In this document: in pieces, positions 53,800-63,789 of the stretch
Numbering within the stretch: the first letter of the stretch is position 1
How the letters are laid out: each line of letters begins with the position of its first letter
Source of the DNA: Enterococcus rotai
GTDB lineage: Bacteria > Bacillota > Bacilli > Lactobacillales > Enterococcaceae
Direction: 5' to 3'
Assembly (NCBI RefSeq): GCF_001465345.1
Contig: NZ_CP013655.1
Span: 744,001 to 808,000, forward strand
DNA: 64,000 nt
Made by a program: the position numbers and the translations under genes
Notes under the pieces: generated by a model
Seen by the model: only the letters and a program-made list of their open reading frames with translations
What the model was told of the DNA's origin: nothing
Databases searched by the model: none

Positions 53800-55302
53800 C
53801 TATCCTAAATACAGGTGTCGATCATCGTAGTGTTCAATGATTTTTTTCCCAATCTCTTCCAATAACAATTCCAAATCTGAACTGTTTGAAAAAGAAGAGA
53901 TGAATATTTCTTTGGCTTTACTGTTCTTTTCTGTTAGCTCGATATCTGTCACGATAATATCTGGAGAACCCTGTTGGTTTTTGACAAATTCTATCTTGTC
54001 ACTAAACAGTAATTCAATTTTCTGCGATATGATTGGACCTACGAATACTTTGGAATTTTGAATTAGAATACGTACTTTAGGGAAATCAACTTGCATAAAT
54101 TTCACTAAAATTGTATATGTCACGAGGTAAATATAATCGGTCAATGTTTCTTGTGATGTATATTTTTTGATTGCTTTAAAAAAAGAACCATATTCTGTTT
54201 TCGTGATTAGTTTTTCAATGACCATCTGAATATTCTGTTGGATTTTTTTTCTGTTGGATCTGCATAAAAGAAGTTTTTTTCATCATAAATATAGTAAAAC
54301 AGCTTTGGATCAATGAAACACGTCTCCATCAACAAGTGCATCATATCGAGCTCTTTTCTAAGTTTCCAATAAACCATCGGAGTGCTATTGCCGTGAAAGA
54401 ACGTCTCGATCAGTTTTTCAGCTAACAGATGGCTATATTTCACTAATTTGAAATTTTCCTCATTGAAAAATTTCTGATGTTCTTCGATTACAAATACTTC
54501 TCCATCCACTAAACGTTCTTTATACAGCAATAGTAAAGCAGCGCTTGTTTCATCCCAAGATAGTTTTTCTGGACGATTTTTCTTTAGGTGAAAATACTTT
54601 TGTGTACATTCCATCCTGAAATCGTTCAGATAAAGACGTCAAGATAGATTTTTTCACCACTTTTTTTTGACTGATACGAACGTTGCAAATAAAGAGTAAT
54701 AAACATACTTGTCTTTTTCTTATACAATTTAAGCTTTCCCAGCCTTGTATTCTCTCACTAAAATAAGCCTTCATTTCACTATAACTAGCTTGATCAAAGT
54801 CCCATGTGTTTGACGCATTGAAAAAGAACAGAAAAAAGAAATTTCGAATTCGTAACTCGCTTCCTTTGATCTCATTTATTCGTGTCAAACTTAACCCACA
54901 TTGATTTAATATTTTTTGAAGTTTACTTCGATTACGTGAGAAAGTTGCTGGACTGATAAATTCTAAATCACAAAATGTTATCGCATCGATTCGTTCCATC
55001 AGAAAAATATGCTTGATCATTTTATAGAGAATGGAGGTCTTTAAGTATTTATTACTAATACTGACTAAATCAATATTACTCGCATATACGCCTTGTACCG
55101 TATTATGTATGTAGGATACTTCAAACCGTTCTTTAGAAACAGTTAACTCTTGCTCGAATTGTTTAATAATAAGTGAAACTGTTTTCTTTGAAAAGTTGGT
55201 TGCTTCTGCTATTTCTGATAAACTTACTTCCTTTCTCCTGTTAGCTACAAAACTTAGGACATTGATCCTTCTGTCGTATACTTCATCTAAAAAAATCCGC
55301 AT
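53800..55302 (-). pseudogene. Mga-like regulator with two frameshifts
   Basis: Three overlapping frames on the minus strand make up one Mga-like protein: 55302-54550 (HTH part, VSLSEIAEATNFSKKTVSLI), 54614-54207 (middle) and 54225-53800 (EIIB-like end, VRILIQNSKVFVGPIIS). The first shift lies near 54600 (DGMYTKVFSP against DGMECTQKYF), the second near 54220 beside a run of A. No single frame codes the whole protein. It is the decayed sister of the gene at 52279. Confidence 0.82.
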
Positions 55303-55597
55303 GATTTCACCATCTTTTTATCTTTTTATCTTTTTCATTTTATTTTATAAATAAAATTTATATCGTAAATATCATACCTGTTTAATGTGCACTTGTTTTT
55401 CTTTCACTTCCTCCCCTTCAAACATTTATGAAATCACAACTATTTATATTAAATTATTTTTTATATTTTTTTTATTTATTTAAGACGATTTTTTCGACAA
55501 AAAAGTGGAATCCTCCCTACCATTCTTATCTTTAGCGATATCGTTATTTTTATATACTTTTTTTATAATTTAGCCCCTATATCTGCTTCAGAAAATA
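55303..55597. other. AT-rich intergenic stretch
   Basis: Upstream DNA of the broken Mga-like gene, with runs of T and A and no recognisable gene or RNA. Confidence 0.4.
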
Positions 55598-55635
55598 CAA
55601 AAAAATCCTAGAAGGTTTCATCCCCTCTAGGATTT
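55598..55635 (-). terminator. Terminator of the secreted-protein gene
   Basis: On the minus strand AAATCCTAGA pairs with TCTAGGATTT around 13 nt and is followed by a T run. Confidence 0.87.
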
Positions 55636-55672
55636 CCAATATTTGATCTAACGTTTTAAGGCGCTATGCCAC

Positions 55673-56992
55673 TTAAGCAAAGTCGACTCTGTAGTAATAA
55701 TTCACCACATATTCATCATCACTTTTAATAACTAAGAAATCATCTTTATCGATTTTTTCCAAACTGACTTCATCATCTGGTCCAAATGTATATGGATAAT
55801 CATTTACTTTGAACATCGTATTTATATCGATTTGTCTTTCAATTTCATCATATAAAACAAATTCATTTGTTTCTTCATTATGAATCCAATATTTTGTAGT
55901 TACTGGAATTGTAAATCCTGTTGGTGCTTCTGAAAAAATCACTTCATGTTTACCATTTGTTTTTATTTGACTTACTTCATTTTTATTGTGCAATTTGCTT
56001 TCTTGACGTGAACCAATGATTTTAACTTCCTTAGGAGTGCCTTTAGAGATGTCTCCCAATAAACCACCTTGTCCATTTAAAAAGACATTATCAGGTTCAG
56101 AAACCCATGTGTAATTTTTCATATCTTTCATATTACGAGCAACGCTTGCAAAGTCTGTTACAAATACTGGAACATCTTCTGTAATTTCAAATGTAGGTTT
56201 TCTGTATTCTTCACGAACAACTGCTCCACTATAAGCACGCAGCATTTGTTTATCCGCATGTAATGCAGATAAAGAACTATTGATATCAGTAGAGATACCA
56301 GTGATGGAACTTCCAGCACCTTCTGCTTGGATATGTGCAATAATTGAACGAGCGCCAGAAACTTTTCCTTCACCTACAACCGTTGCACCTTTCCACGCAT
56401 AAATATCACGATACGCATAAATCCCAGTACCTTCGCTACTTGTTCCTTTTAATACAGCATCATTGTATGGTTTAATATCATTTTCACTATAAACACCATA
56501 ATTAGTACCAACACCTTCTACAGTTCCGCCATCCATTTGAATTTCATTATGAACGAAGATACCAGTACCAGCAGCCTTTGCCGTTACATGACCTTTTCCA
56601 TATTTTGTGAATTTGAATGCTTTCAAATGATCACCAACGTTAATCCCAACTTCTTGATTTGTGTTAACGTTCAGTTCACCGTTCCCACGAAATTCAAGTG
56701 TTCTTTTAGCATTGATTGCACCCATATTAACTGGTTTTGTATTGTTCAAGGTAATCGTAATGATTTTTGAACTATACAACGAAGCATTCTCATTTAAAAG
56801 ATACTCCCCTTTTTTCGTCGTCAATACGTTTGTCCCGTCTGCCTTAGTTGTTACCGTTGCAGCATAACCATTTAAGTCAGTATTTGCTGTTAGTAGTTCA
56901 GCAGCAAATGCTTTTTGACCACCAGCTACCGCTAATAAACCTGCTGACAAACCAAAAAATAAAACTCCAGCAACATTTTTAATTTTAACCAT
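55673..56992 (-). CDS. Secreted protein with predicted parallel beta-helix
   Basis: 439 aa, ATG behind GGAAGAGGTAAAAAA. Signal peptide of about 30 residues with a likely cut after AFA-AE. Residues 40-260 carry short repeated G-rich turns (GTGIFVHNEIQMDGGTVEGVG, split; NYGVYSENDIKPYNDAVLKG; GTGIYAYRDIYAWKGATVVG), the pattern of a pectate-lyase-like beta-helix. The C-terminal 130 residues look like a small beta domain (TKYWIHNEETNEFVLYDEIE). No sorting signal or WxL motif. Possibly an adhesin or surface glycan-binding protein. Not recognised further. Confidence 0.65.
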   Translation of the reverse strand: MVKIKNVAGVLFFGLSAGLLAVAGGQKAFAAELLTANTDLNGYAATVTTKADGTNVLTTKKGEYLLNENASLYSSKIITITLNNTKPVNMGAINAKRTLEFRGNGELNVNTNQEVGINVGDHLKAFKFTKYGKGHVTAKAAGTGIFVHNEIQMDGGTVEGVGTNYGVYSENDIKPYNDAVLKGTSSEGTGIYAYRDIYAWKGATVVGEGKVSGARSIIAHIQAEGAGSSITGISTDINSSLSALHADKQMLRAYSGAVVREEYRKPTFEITEDVPVFVTDFASVARNMKDMKNYTWVSEPDNVFLNGQGGLLGDISKGTPKEVKIIGSRQESKLHNKNEVSQIKTNGKHEVIFSEAPTGFTIPVTTKYWIHNEETNEFVLYDEIERQIDINTMFKVNDYPYTFGPDDEVSLEKIDKDDFLVIKSDDEYVVNYYYRVDFA

Positions 56993-57239
56993 TTTTTTAC
57001 CTCTTCCTTTTTTGTATTTGCCGTTTCCAGCACCTTCATTCTAACACATAAAATAACGATATATTTACCATTTTTTTATAAATCAAATAAATTTTTTGAT
57101 AAAAAAACCACCAAAAACCCTTTTAAATGCGGGCAAAACCAAATAAACTGTCATTTTTTTATAATTTTAAAAAATAAATTAAATAACAGTAAAATAACAC
57201 CTTATTATAAAACGACTATCCATTTTTAAAACAAAATCC

Positions 57240-57286
57240 AGTAATGATTATAGTGTTGATTTCTCTAATCACTATAATCCATTACT
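57240..57286 (-). terminator. Possible terminator at end of lipoprotein gene
   Basis: AGTAATGGATTATAGTG (overlapping the stop codon) pairs with CACTATAATCATTACT with one bulge on the minus strand. The following T tract is weak. Confidence 0.5.
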
Positions 57287-57999
57287 TGAGCATACACTTC
57301 TTCTAATCTTCCTTCTCGATCAAACGAGAGGTTAATTAAACGACCTATACCAGCTTTTTTCTCAGCTTCTTTTGAATCATCATAAATAGAGATAACTTTT
57401 TTTGATAACTCATCAGCCGATTTTTTTATTTCTACAGAAAATTGCTTCATTACTTGATCTGACTCTGTTAGTACCATTGCTTCTGCAAGGTTTTTTACTA
57501 AAACTTCCAACCTTTTTCCTTCGTTTGATTCAAAACTAGTACAATTAATCAAAATACTTTGTTTTAGAGAATGAATTTTTTGTGAGAGTTTATCATACTT
57601 ATAAGTTGCCTCAGCTTGCCCTAGAAGAATTTGACCATTACCTTTCAAGTCATAGTATTGGGCAGCATAAATCGTCAATTTATTTTCTTCAGCTAAAATA
57701 GTATAATTACGGTCCTTGTCCTGTATTTTTTCTGCTTTAACTAGATCATCAACACTTGTCATAGCTTTCGTCAGAAATGCATTCATTTCAAGACTATATT
57801 TATCTTCCAATGTATTCTTCGCTTCTTCTTCTGTAAGGTTCGGTAAGTTCATCTGACTTAACGCCCCTTTTTGTTTAACAGAAGTTATCAAACTTATATC
57901 TTCATTCGATAATGGTTTAGCCTTTGTTTCACTTTTACCTTTCGAGCATCCTGAAAAAAGTAAAACTAAAATAAATAAAAGCACTACTTTTCTTTTCAT
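57265..57999 (-). CDS. Putative lipoprotein
   Basis: 244 aa, ATG behind GGAGGTAGGTT. N-terminus MKRKVVLLFILVLLFSGCSKG is a lipoprotein signal with lipobox FSGC. The rest is soluble, charged and mostly helical (LTEEEAKNTLEDKYSLEMNAF). No family recognised. It is the last gene of the operon with the two large membrane proteins, which suggests an extracytoplasmic partner function. Confidence 0.7.
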   Translation of the reverse strand: MKRKVVLLFILVLLFSGCSKGKSETKAKPLSNEDISLITSVKQKGALSQMNLPNLTEEEAKNTLEDKYSLEMNAFLTKAMTSVDDLVKAEKIQDKDRNYTILAEENKLTIYAAQYYDLKGNGQILLGQAEATYKYDKLSQKIHSLKQSILINCTSFESNEGKRLEVLVKNLAEAMVLTESDQVMKQFSVEIKKSADELSKKVISIYDDSKEAEKKAGIGRLINLSFDREGRLEEVYAQVMDYSD

Positions 58000-58026
58000 A
58001 ACCTACCTCCATTTTACAATTACCAG

Positions 58027-59688
58027 CTAGCTTCTTTTCATTAAAACAAACCAAGTAACGAAACTAATCCAAACCACAATTGACACTATTAGGGATACGG
58101 TTTGAATCGCAGTCTCTTTATAAAAGAAATGGATTTTACCACGTCCATTTAATTGAATTTCTACTAATCCAGGAAATGTAGAACTACTATTTACTCGAAT
58201 TTCTCTATCTTGCACTCTGTCGACAGCATGATATCCTTTATAATAAAGATAAGGTAAAACTAAACTTGACTCTTTGGTAGTTTCATAATCAAATTGCACC
58301 TCACCATAGCCCCAGTTAACATCAGTCAACGCGATATCTGCTTGGCCTCTTATTTTTCTAGGTTCGGCAATTACTTGGCTCAACTGTAGCTTACTGGGTA
58401 CATATTCTTGCCCCCAACCTAAATGATTAGACTGTATATTTTCTAAACGATCATAAGAAACTTCACGTTGTTCTTCTGGAAGAAATACACCATGAGCAGC
58501 TGTCAGTACACAAACACCGATAATCACACCACTGACAAATCGAAAGATAGTCATTTTTCCCGAAAAAAATTGATCACAACTTGAAGCAAAAACCCAACAA
58601 ACGCATAAAGTAACCACTAAGAAGAACCTCCAGGGAAACTGCAATGCATTAAAAATACTTTGGTCAAATATTTTATGCGGAAAAAAATCTGTACTTAGAA
58701 AAGCAAAGCCAGCTGCGATAAGAATCAATTGTCGATTTACTTGTTCTAACTTTTTATACATACTTCCTAAAAAAACAAGTGCCACTATCACGAATAAACC
58801 TAAATTATTATAACCATTATTTCTAAATGCAATTCCTAAATAATTTAAAACAGTACTTGCATTGTCGCTCAAATAAGTAACTGGCTTTTCTTGAAACATG
58901 AAGCGCTGATTCATCACTTGCTCTAACAACGGAAAAATAAAAAAAGATGTGAGAAAAATTGTTAATCCCGCTGCTTTAAACAAACTTATTAATTTTTCAG
59001 ATCTTTTTTTTAATGATTCAACATTTAATAAAAGATAACAAACAATAAAAATAGAGAAAATAAGCCCTGTTAAAACATGCGTCAAAATCAAGCCACTCAT
59101 CCCTACTGATAACCAAATCCACTGTCCTCGCTCACATTTCACGATTTGATAAATCCCCAAAAATGCTACTGGTAAAAACATCAAGGCTAATAATTCTCCA
59201 AGAGCAGCTCGCTCTGTTAAATCACTCAATCTATAAGATGACATCCCATACAAAAAGGCAAATAAGAAAGCCTTCCACCGAACAGAATCTACCTTTTTAA
59301 AACTAAAATATGCGATTAAAAAAGTACAAAAGTTAATAAGTATCAGATATAAGATATAGCTCTGGGTAACAGATATACCAATCAGTCTAAAAAAAGCTGC
59401 TGGGTATAAAAACAACTCACAATAGAATAATGGCGATGCATAGCCCATACCATATAGAAAAAAGAAATTGATTTTGGGAAACCATTTTTGATGAAGTAGG
59501 TTTTCAGCTAAGCCCTCTATTCTACTTAAATGAAATTGAATATCATCACCAGAATACAACACGTTTTGATGAATATGAGATGAATAAATCATAAAGATAC
59601 TCAGCAATAAAAAAATACTTATATATAGCCAGGTTTGATATTTACTTATTTTCGATTTTTTAATTTCAATCAAGCTTTCTTGTTCCAT
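58027..59688 (-). CDS. Polytopic membrane protein, PTPS-related/glycosyltransferase-like
   Basis: 553 aa, ATG behind AAGGAGTACTT. About 11 membrane helices in the first 400 residues, then an extracytoplasmic domain of about 120 residues and a final helix. The first loop YSGDDIQFHLSRIEGLAENL is the GT-C-like Asp-containing loop seen in the 6-pyruvoyl-tetrahydropterin-synthase-related membrane family. Such proteins are thought to move sugars from lipid carriers. It sits between the YfhO gene and the lipoprotein. Confidence 0.72.
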   Translation of the reverse strand: MEQESLIEIKKSKISKYQTWLYISIFLLLSIFMIYSSHIHQNVLYSGDDIQFHLSRIEGLAENLLHQKWFPKINFFFLYGMGYASPLFYCELFLYPAAFFRLIGISVTQSYILYLILINFCTFLIAYFSFKKVDSVRWKAFLFAFLYGMSSYRLSDLTERAALGELLALMFLPVAFLGIYQIVKCERGQWIWLSVGMSGLILTHVLTGLIFSIFIVCYLLLNVESLKKRSEKLISLFKAAGLTIFLTSFFIFPLLEQVMNQRFMFQEKPVTYLSDNASTVLNYLGIAFRNNGYNNLGLFVIVALVFLGSMYKKLEQVNRQLILIAAGFAFLSTDFFPHKIFDQSIFNALQFPWRFFLVVTLCVCWVFASSCDQFFSGKMTIFRFVSGVIIGVCVLTAAHGVFLPEEQREVSYDRLENIQSNHLGWGQEYVPSKLQLSQVIAEPRKIRGQADIALTDVNWGYGEVQFDYETTKESSLVLPYLYYKGYHAVDRVQDREIRVNSSSTFPGLVEIQLNGRGKIHFFYKETAIQTVSLIVSIVVWISFVTWFVLMKRS

Positions 59689-59731
59689 AAGTACTCCTTC
59701 ATAAAACCCAGTCCCATTAATTCTTTGCTAC

Positions 59732-62344
59732 TTATTGTTTGTTATAAAAAGGATCCTTACCTCTTCTTTTTAATAAATATAAATACACACTAAATCCAAC
59801 AAAGCTGAAACAGGTCACCCCTGCCCCTGTCAATAAACCGGCAGGCAAAAACACAAATTCAACTTCATGCTCACCAACTGCAAGTGGCACAGTTAGAAAA
59901 GCCTCTTTAAAACGAGGTATTTCGACTTTCACTCCATCCACATATGCTTTCCAACCTTTGTCGTATGGAATAGTTGTAAATAAAACACCCGCTTCTTCCA
60001 AGTCAACAATGGTACTTGCCTTACGCCCGATTACATTAAAATCAACACCTTTATTCTGAATGGCTCTAGCAGCTTTTTCAAAAACTTGACTATCTAATAA
60101 CACAATGTCTGGCTCAAAAAACTCCACGGCCTGCGATCCACTGAAACTTGTTGAAAATTCAATCTCAGTATCCTTTTCAAAATAACCTAGATTATAATAC
60201 TGTCCTGTAGAATTAATTTTTGTCGTCCGACTGATCCCATTAACTGTTAGAGTTGTCGTTGCAGTAGCTATTTCTTTATAGTTTATTGGATTCAAGCTAA
60301 AGTATGCTTGATATCCTGCTGGGATATTCGCTCCCCATTTTATCTGCTTAGGTTTTTTTTCATCTTTTAACTCTTCTGAATACCGAACCTTCTCACCTTC
60401 AGTTTCAATCTCAACATTTTCTTTTGAAAGTATCGTTGGCTTTATAAAAGAAAAATAGTTTTCTTCTTTATCAGACAGTTGGTTAAATAACGAAGTTTGA
60501 CTTTTGACCACTCCTTCTTCGTATAAACGGTCATTCGTCATCACACCCATCGGCATTGCATACTCATTTTCATAAAGAGTAAACTCTCCGCTGTCACCTA
60601 CTTTATGAAATCCAAATTTCATCGGGTCGTCCTTTGCTAAATTGTATTTGACCCCAGAAATCGTATCCATTAAAATCGTATTGTTCGCATAAGAAATTTG
60701 TAAGTTAGTTCCCCATGAACGATAGCCTAAATCATGTAAATAAGATAAAGAGTGCCTGTTTCGCATCGAAGAAAACATAGAAACACTACTATAACCATAT
60801 GTTAAGCTATCATTTTTTGTAACAGGATCCAACGACTCTATCCGATAAAAACTGCTGTTTGTTTTTTTGGTTGAATCGACCAATTCTTTAATGTGTGGAT
60901 AAGGACCTGTGTATTTGCTTTTATTTGAGTACGTCCATTCTTTGGAAATTCCATGAACAATTTGATGTGCATTAAAAAACGACTCACTAGACACTGCCAA
61001 AACCATGAATATTCCCAACCAAAGCATGGATGAATGGCCTTTTTTAATCATGTAAACATACCCCAAATAAAGAAAAATCAACGCTAAAGTAACCACAAAC
61101 GAAATAATCGTTAGATAATAGTAAGCCTCTTCATAAGAGGTAACAACCTTTGCTAAAGTAAATACCACGATCAAACTAATTGCAACATTCAAAAAAGAAT
61201 CAAACGTACTACTATCTACTTTTTCCCATGCATATCCTGCAACTAACAAGATCAGAAAAGATAAAACAAAACTATACCTAAAAGGAAACATGTTTGGTGC
61301 ATGCATTCCTTGCCAAAATAAATTGAACGGTTCAAAATAAAAACTTAGTATGACAAAAACAAACAACAGGCCATAACAGATTTTGTCTCTGACGGAGACT
61401 TTTTTTGTCGTAAAATAATATAAGCATAGAAGTAATGACCACAATCCTACGAAAACAAAGGGTGTACCGTTAGTCATAGTGGTATCGTATACTCCGACAA
61501 AACTCTTAATGATCATATCAAACGAGCCCGTCCCTTGCGTGTTTAATTCCTCTAATGTTGTCAAGGCTTCCCCATTATTCTTCAAATCAATAATTGTTGG
61601 AAGAATGACTACCATTGACGCACCACCAGCTAATAAAGACGTTAGTAAGTAGGAAAAAAATGTTCTACCATACTCTGCTTTATTCGTAAATAAACGGACA
61701 AAATAATATAAGAATGAAAAAAATCCTACGATAAATGCCATATAAAAGTTGGTAATGAACAGCAGAAAATAGCTGATAAATAAAAGACTCGGTTTACGCT
61801 GATCCATCAAACGATGTATGCCCAAAATAACCAACGGCAGGTAAATAAATGTATCCAGCCACATCAACATCTCTGAAAAAGCGATTGTAAAGCTCATCAT
61901 CGCATATGAAATACTAAATAATAAATGACCCCATTTCGGGATTTTGAACGTCTGACTGCTAAAAAAATAAAAGGCAGTTCCAGAACAACCAATCTTGAAT
62001 AAGGTCAAAATGTATAAGGCATCTGGAATTTGTTGATTATTAAATAGTAAAATCAATGGCGTAAAAATACCACCTAGGTAATATGAAATGAATGTCCAAT
62101 AATTCAATCCAAATGAAGCATACCACGTATAAAAGATGCTTTCGTTTCCTTTTACAGCTGTATTGTAACTAGCAAAAAAATTCGATAACTGAGTGAAAGA
62201 ATCACTAGCCATCACACTTCTTTCACTCCCTGGATAAATTCCAATGGATAAATAAACTGCTCCCATCAGCACTATTGGCAAAACAAAACTCAAAACGACC
62301 ATTATACCATTCGCCTTAAAAATAGACTGTATCTTCTTTTTCAT
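59732..62344 (-). CDS. YfhO-family membrane protein (GT-C glycosyltransferase-like)
   Basis: The ATG at 62344 (MKKKIQSIFKANGIMVVLSF) follows AAAAGGAGAAGAT; eight upstream codons are excluded. The 870-aa product has about 12 membrane helices up to residue 480, then a large extracytoplasmic domain and a last helix. LMWLDTFIYLPLVILGIHRL, GVKYNLAKDDP and TTIPYDKGWKAYVDGVKVEI are typical of YfhO. YfhO proteins glycosylate teichoic acids in Bacillus and Listeria, and have been linked to envelope glycosylation. It is in an operon with two signal peptidase homologues. Confidence 0.87.
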   Translation of the reverse strand: MKKKIQSIFKANGIMVVLSFVLPIVLMGAVYLSIGIYPGSERSVMASDSFTQLSNFFASYNTAVKGNESIFYTWYASFGLNYWTFISYYLGGIFTPLILLFNNQQIPDALYILTLFKIGCSGTAFYFFSSQTFKIPKWGHLLFSISYAMMSFTIAFSEMLMWLDTFIYLPLVILGIHRLMDQRKPSLLFISYFLLFITNFYMAFIVGFFSFLYYFVRLFTNKAEYGRTFFSYLLTSLLAGGASMVVILPTIIDLKNNGEALTTLEELNTQGTGSFDMIIKSFVGVYDTTMTNGTPFVFVGLWSLLLCLYYFTTKKVSVRDKICYGLLFVFVILSFYFEPFNLFWQGMHAPNMFPFRYSFVLSFLILLVAGYAWEKVDSSTFDSFLNVAISLIVVFTLAKVVTSYEEAYYYLTIISFVVTLALIFLYLGYVYMIKKGHSSMLWLGIFMVLAVSSESFFNAHQIVHGISKEWTYSNKSKYTGPYPHIKELVDSTKKTNSSFYRIESLDPVTKNDSLTYGYSSVSMFSSMRNRHSLSYLHDLGYRSWGTNLQISYANNTILMDTISGVKYNLAKDDPMKFGFHKVGDSGEFTLYENEYAMPMGVMTNDRLYEEGVVKSQTSLFNQLSDKEENYFSFIKPTILSKENVEIETEGEKVRYSEELKDEKKPKQIKWGANIPAGYQAYFSLNPINYKEIATATTTLTVNGISRTTKINSTGQYYNLGYFEKDTEIEFSTSFSGSQAVEFFEPDIVLLDSQVFEKAARAIQNKGVDFNVIGRKASTIVDLEEAGVLFTTIPYDKGWKAYVDGVKVEIPRFKEAFLTVPLAVGEHEVEFVFLPAGLLTGAGVTCFSFVGFSVYLYLLKRRGKDPFYNKQ

Positions 62345-62389
62345 ATCTTCTCCTTTTAAAAATGTCAAAACATTGTTGATTCACCTAAT

Positions 62390-63028
62390 TTAATGAATCC
62401 TCCCCATTCGTGTAAATGGATAATAACGATATACTGCAACGCCTTCTATTTGATCCGCATCAATCAATCCTATAGTACGACTGTCTCGAGAATTATTGCG
62501 ATTATCGCCTAAAACAAAATATTTCTTTTCTGGAATCCTCGCTAACCCTTCTAAAGAACGCGCAATACCTTGCGATAGTTTGATTTTAAGAGTGCCATCT
62601 GGGATATCTGTCTGATTAACTGTTTTTCCACTACTGTTCACAGGTTCACGCAATTGATGATTCAAATACAAGTTGGTTCCATCTAACCAAATGGCATCAC
62701 CAGGCAGACCAATAATACGTTTCACATAGGATTTACTCCTTTGGTCTTTCGGTTCGAACGTGACTACATCATAACGCTCAATTCTAGTGGTCTTCGAAAC
62801 AATCATTCGATCTCGATTTTCAAAAGTTGGTAGCATGGAATTTCCATCAACTAAATGAGTACGGGTTGTAGACAGCATAATCAAGCAAAGTACTGTAAAA
62901 AATACAAAGAATAGATTAGCTACCACATTTTTACCCCATCTTTTTTTACGCTTATTCAATTTTTGCTTAGAAGATTTTTTTCTTTTATTTATTTTTTGCT
63001 TAGGTAGTCTTTCATTTTTCAAGTGCAT
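62390..63028 (-). CDS. Type I signal peptidase, active form
   Basis: 212 aa. A very basic N-terminus (35 residues), one membrane helix (LFFVFFTVLCLIMLST) and the S26 domain. The Ser-Lys dyad is intact: Ser64 in DGNSMLPTF and Lys103 in YVKRIIGLPGD; box E is ILGDNRNNSRDSR in the form VLGDNRNNSRDSR. It cleaves signal peptides at the outer face of the membrane. The gene directly upstream encodes a related protein without the dyad. Confidence 0.92.
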   Translation of the reverse strand: MHLKNERLPKQKINKRKKSSKQKLNKRKKRWGKNVVANLFFVFFTVLCLIMLSTTRTHLVDGNSMLPTFENRDRMIVSKTTRIERYDVVTFEPKDQRSKSYVKRIIGLPGDAIWLDGTNLYLNHQLREPVNSSGKTVNQTDIPDGTLKIKLSQGIARSLEGLARIPEKKYFVLGDNRNNSRDSRTIGLIDADQIEGVAVYRYYPFTRMGRIH

Positions 63029-63049
63029 ATCCCCACATCAAACTTAGCA

Positions 63050-63766
63050 TTAAAAACTTTTCATAGACTGCAACGGTAACCATCTCATACGCACTACGCC
63101 AATAATGTCTGTGTCCTCGACTAAACCATAATTTCGACTATCCGTTGAATATCGGCGATTATCTCCCAGTACAAGATACTTTTTTTCAGGAATTTTTTTT
63201 GCTCCAGAAATTTGATTCAAGGTAAAATCACCTGTCAATAACATTGAATCTTGGTGGGCATCTTTTAGTGGTTTTTCTAAATAACGTTCTACTTGAAATG
63301 TATCATCTATGTATAGTTGGTCATTTTTATAGTAGATATCTTCATCTGGCATACCTATTACTCTTCTTACGGATAAATCACGTTGTTTGTTTGCTTTCAA
63401 CACCACTAAATCAAAGCGCTTAATCGTTTCCAATTTATTTACAAATAGTCGATCTCCATTTGCTAATTCCGGCATCATGGCATAACCAGACACTTTTGGC
63501 ACTGAAAATAGAAAAAAAGACAAGGCATAGACAATCAGTCCAACAATAATTATCGCAATAATCAATTGTAAAAGAGTTGTTCGTAGCATCTTTACAAAAG
63601 TGGCTTTTTTCTTTCGCCTTTGCTTCTTCTTTTTATGCAAGCTGCTATTTTGGTTCTTCGCAATAATTTGGTTCTTTTTTCGCTTTTTCCCAACTTTTTT
63701 GGTTCTTTTTCGTTTCGAATCCAAAAGTGGTTTTGCTGATTTTTTTTTAGGTATTTTCGTGTTCAT
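63050..63766 (-). CDS. Signal-peptidase-like protein lacking the catalytic dyad
   Basis: 238 aa, ATG behind AGAGGATTAAAAG. Basic N-terminus of about 58 residues, a membrane helix (LIIAIIIVGLIVYALSFFLF) and an S26-like domain. At the Ser position it has Ala96 (SGYAMMPEL where the active form has GNSMLPTF), and at the Lys position Arg134 (SVRRVIGMPDE where YVKRIIGLPGD is expected). Box E remains (VLGDNRRYSTDSRNYG). It probably cannot cleave and may act as a chaperone or targeting factor, as proposed for SipA-like proteins of streptococcal pilus loci. Confidence 0.9.
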   Translation of the reverse strand: MNTKIPKKKSAKPLLDSKRKRTKKVGKKRKKNQIIAKNQNSSLHKKKKQRRKKKATFVKMLRTTLLQLIIAIIIVGLIVYALSFFLFSVPKVSGYAMMPELANGDRLFVNKLETIKRFDLVVLKANKQRDLSVRRVIGMPDEDIYYKNDQLYIDDTFQVERYLEKPLKDAHQDSMLLTGDFTLNQISGAKKIPEKKYLVLGDNRRYSTDSRNYGLVEDTDIIGVVRMRWLPLQSMKSF

Positions 63767-63789
63767 CTTTTAATCCTCTAAACCTAAAG

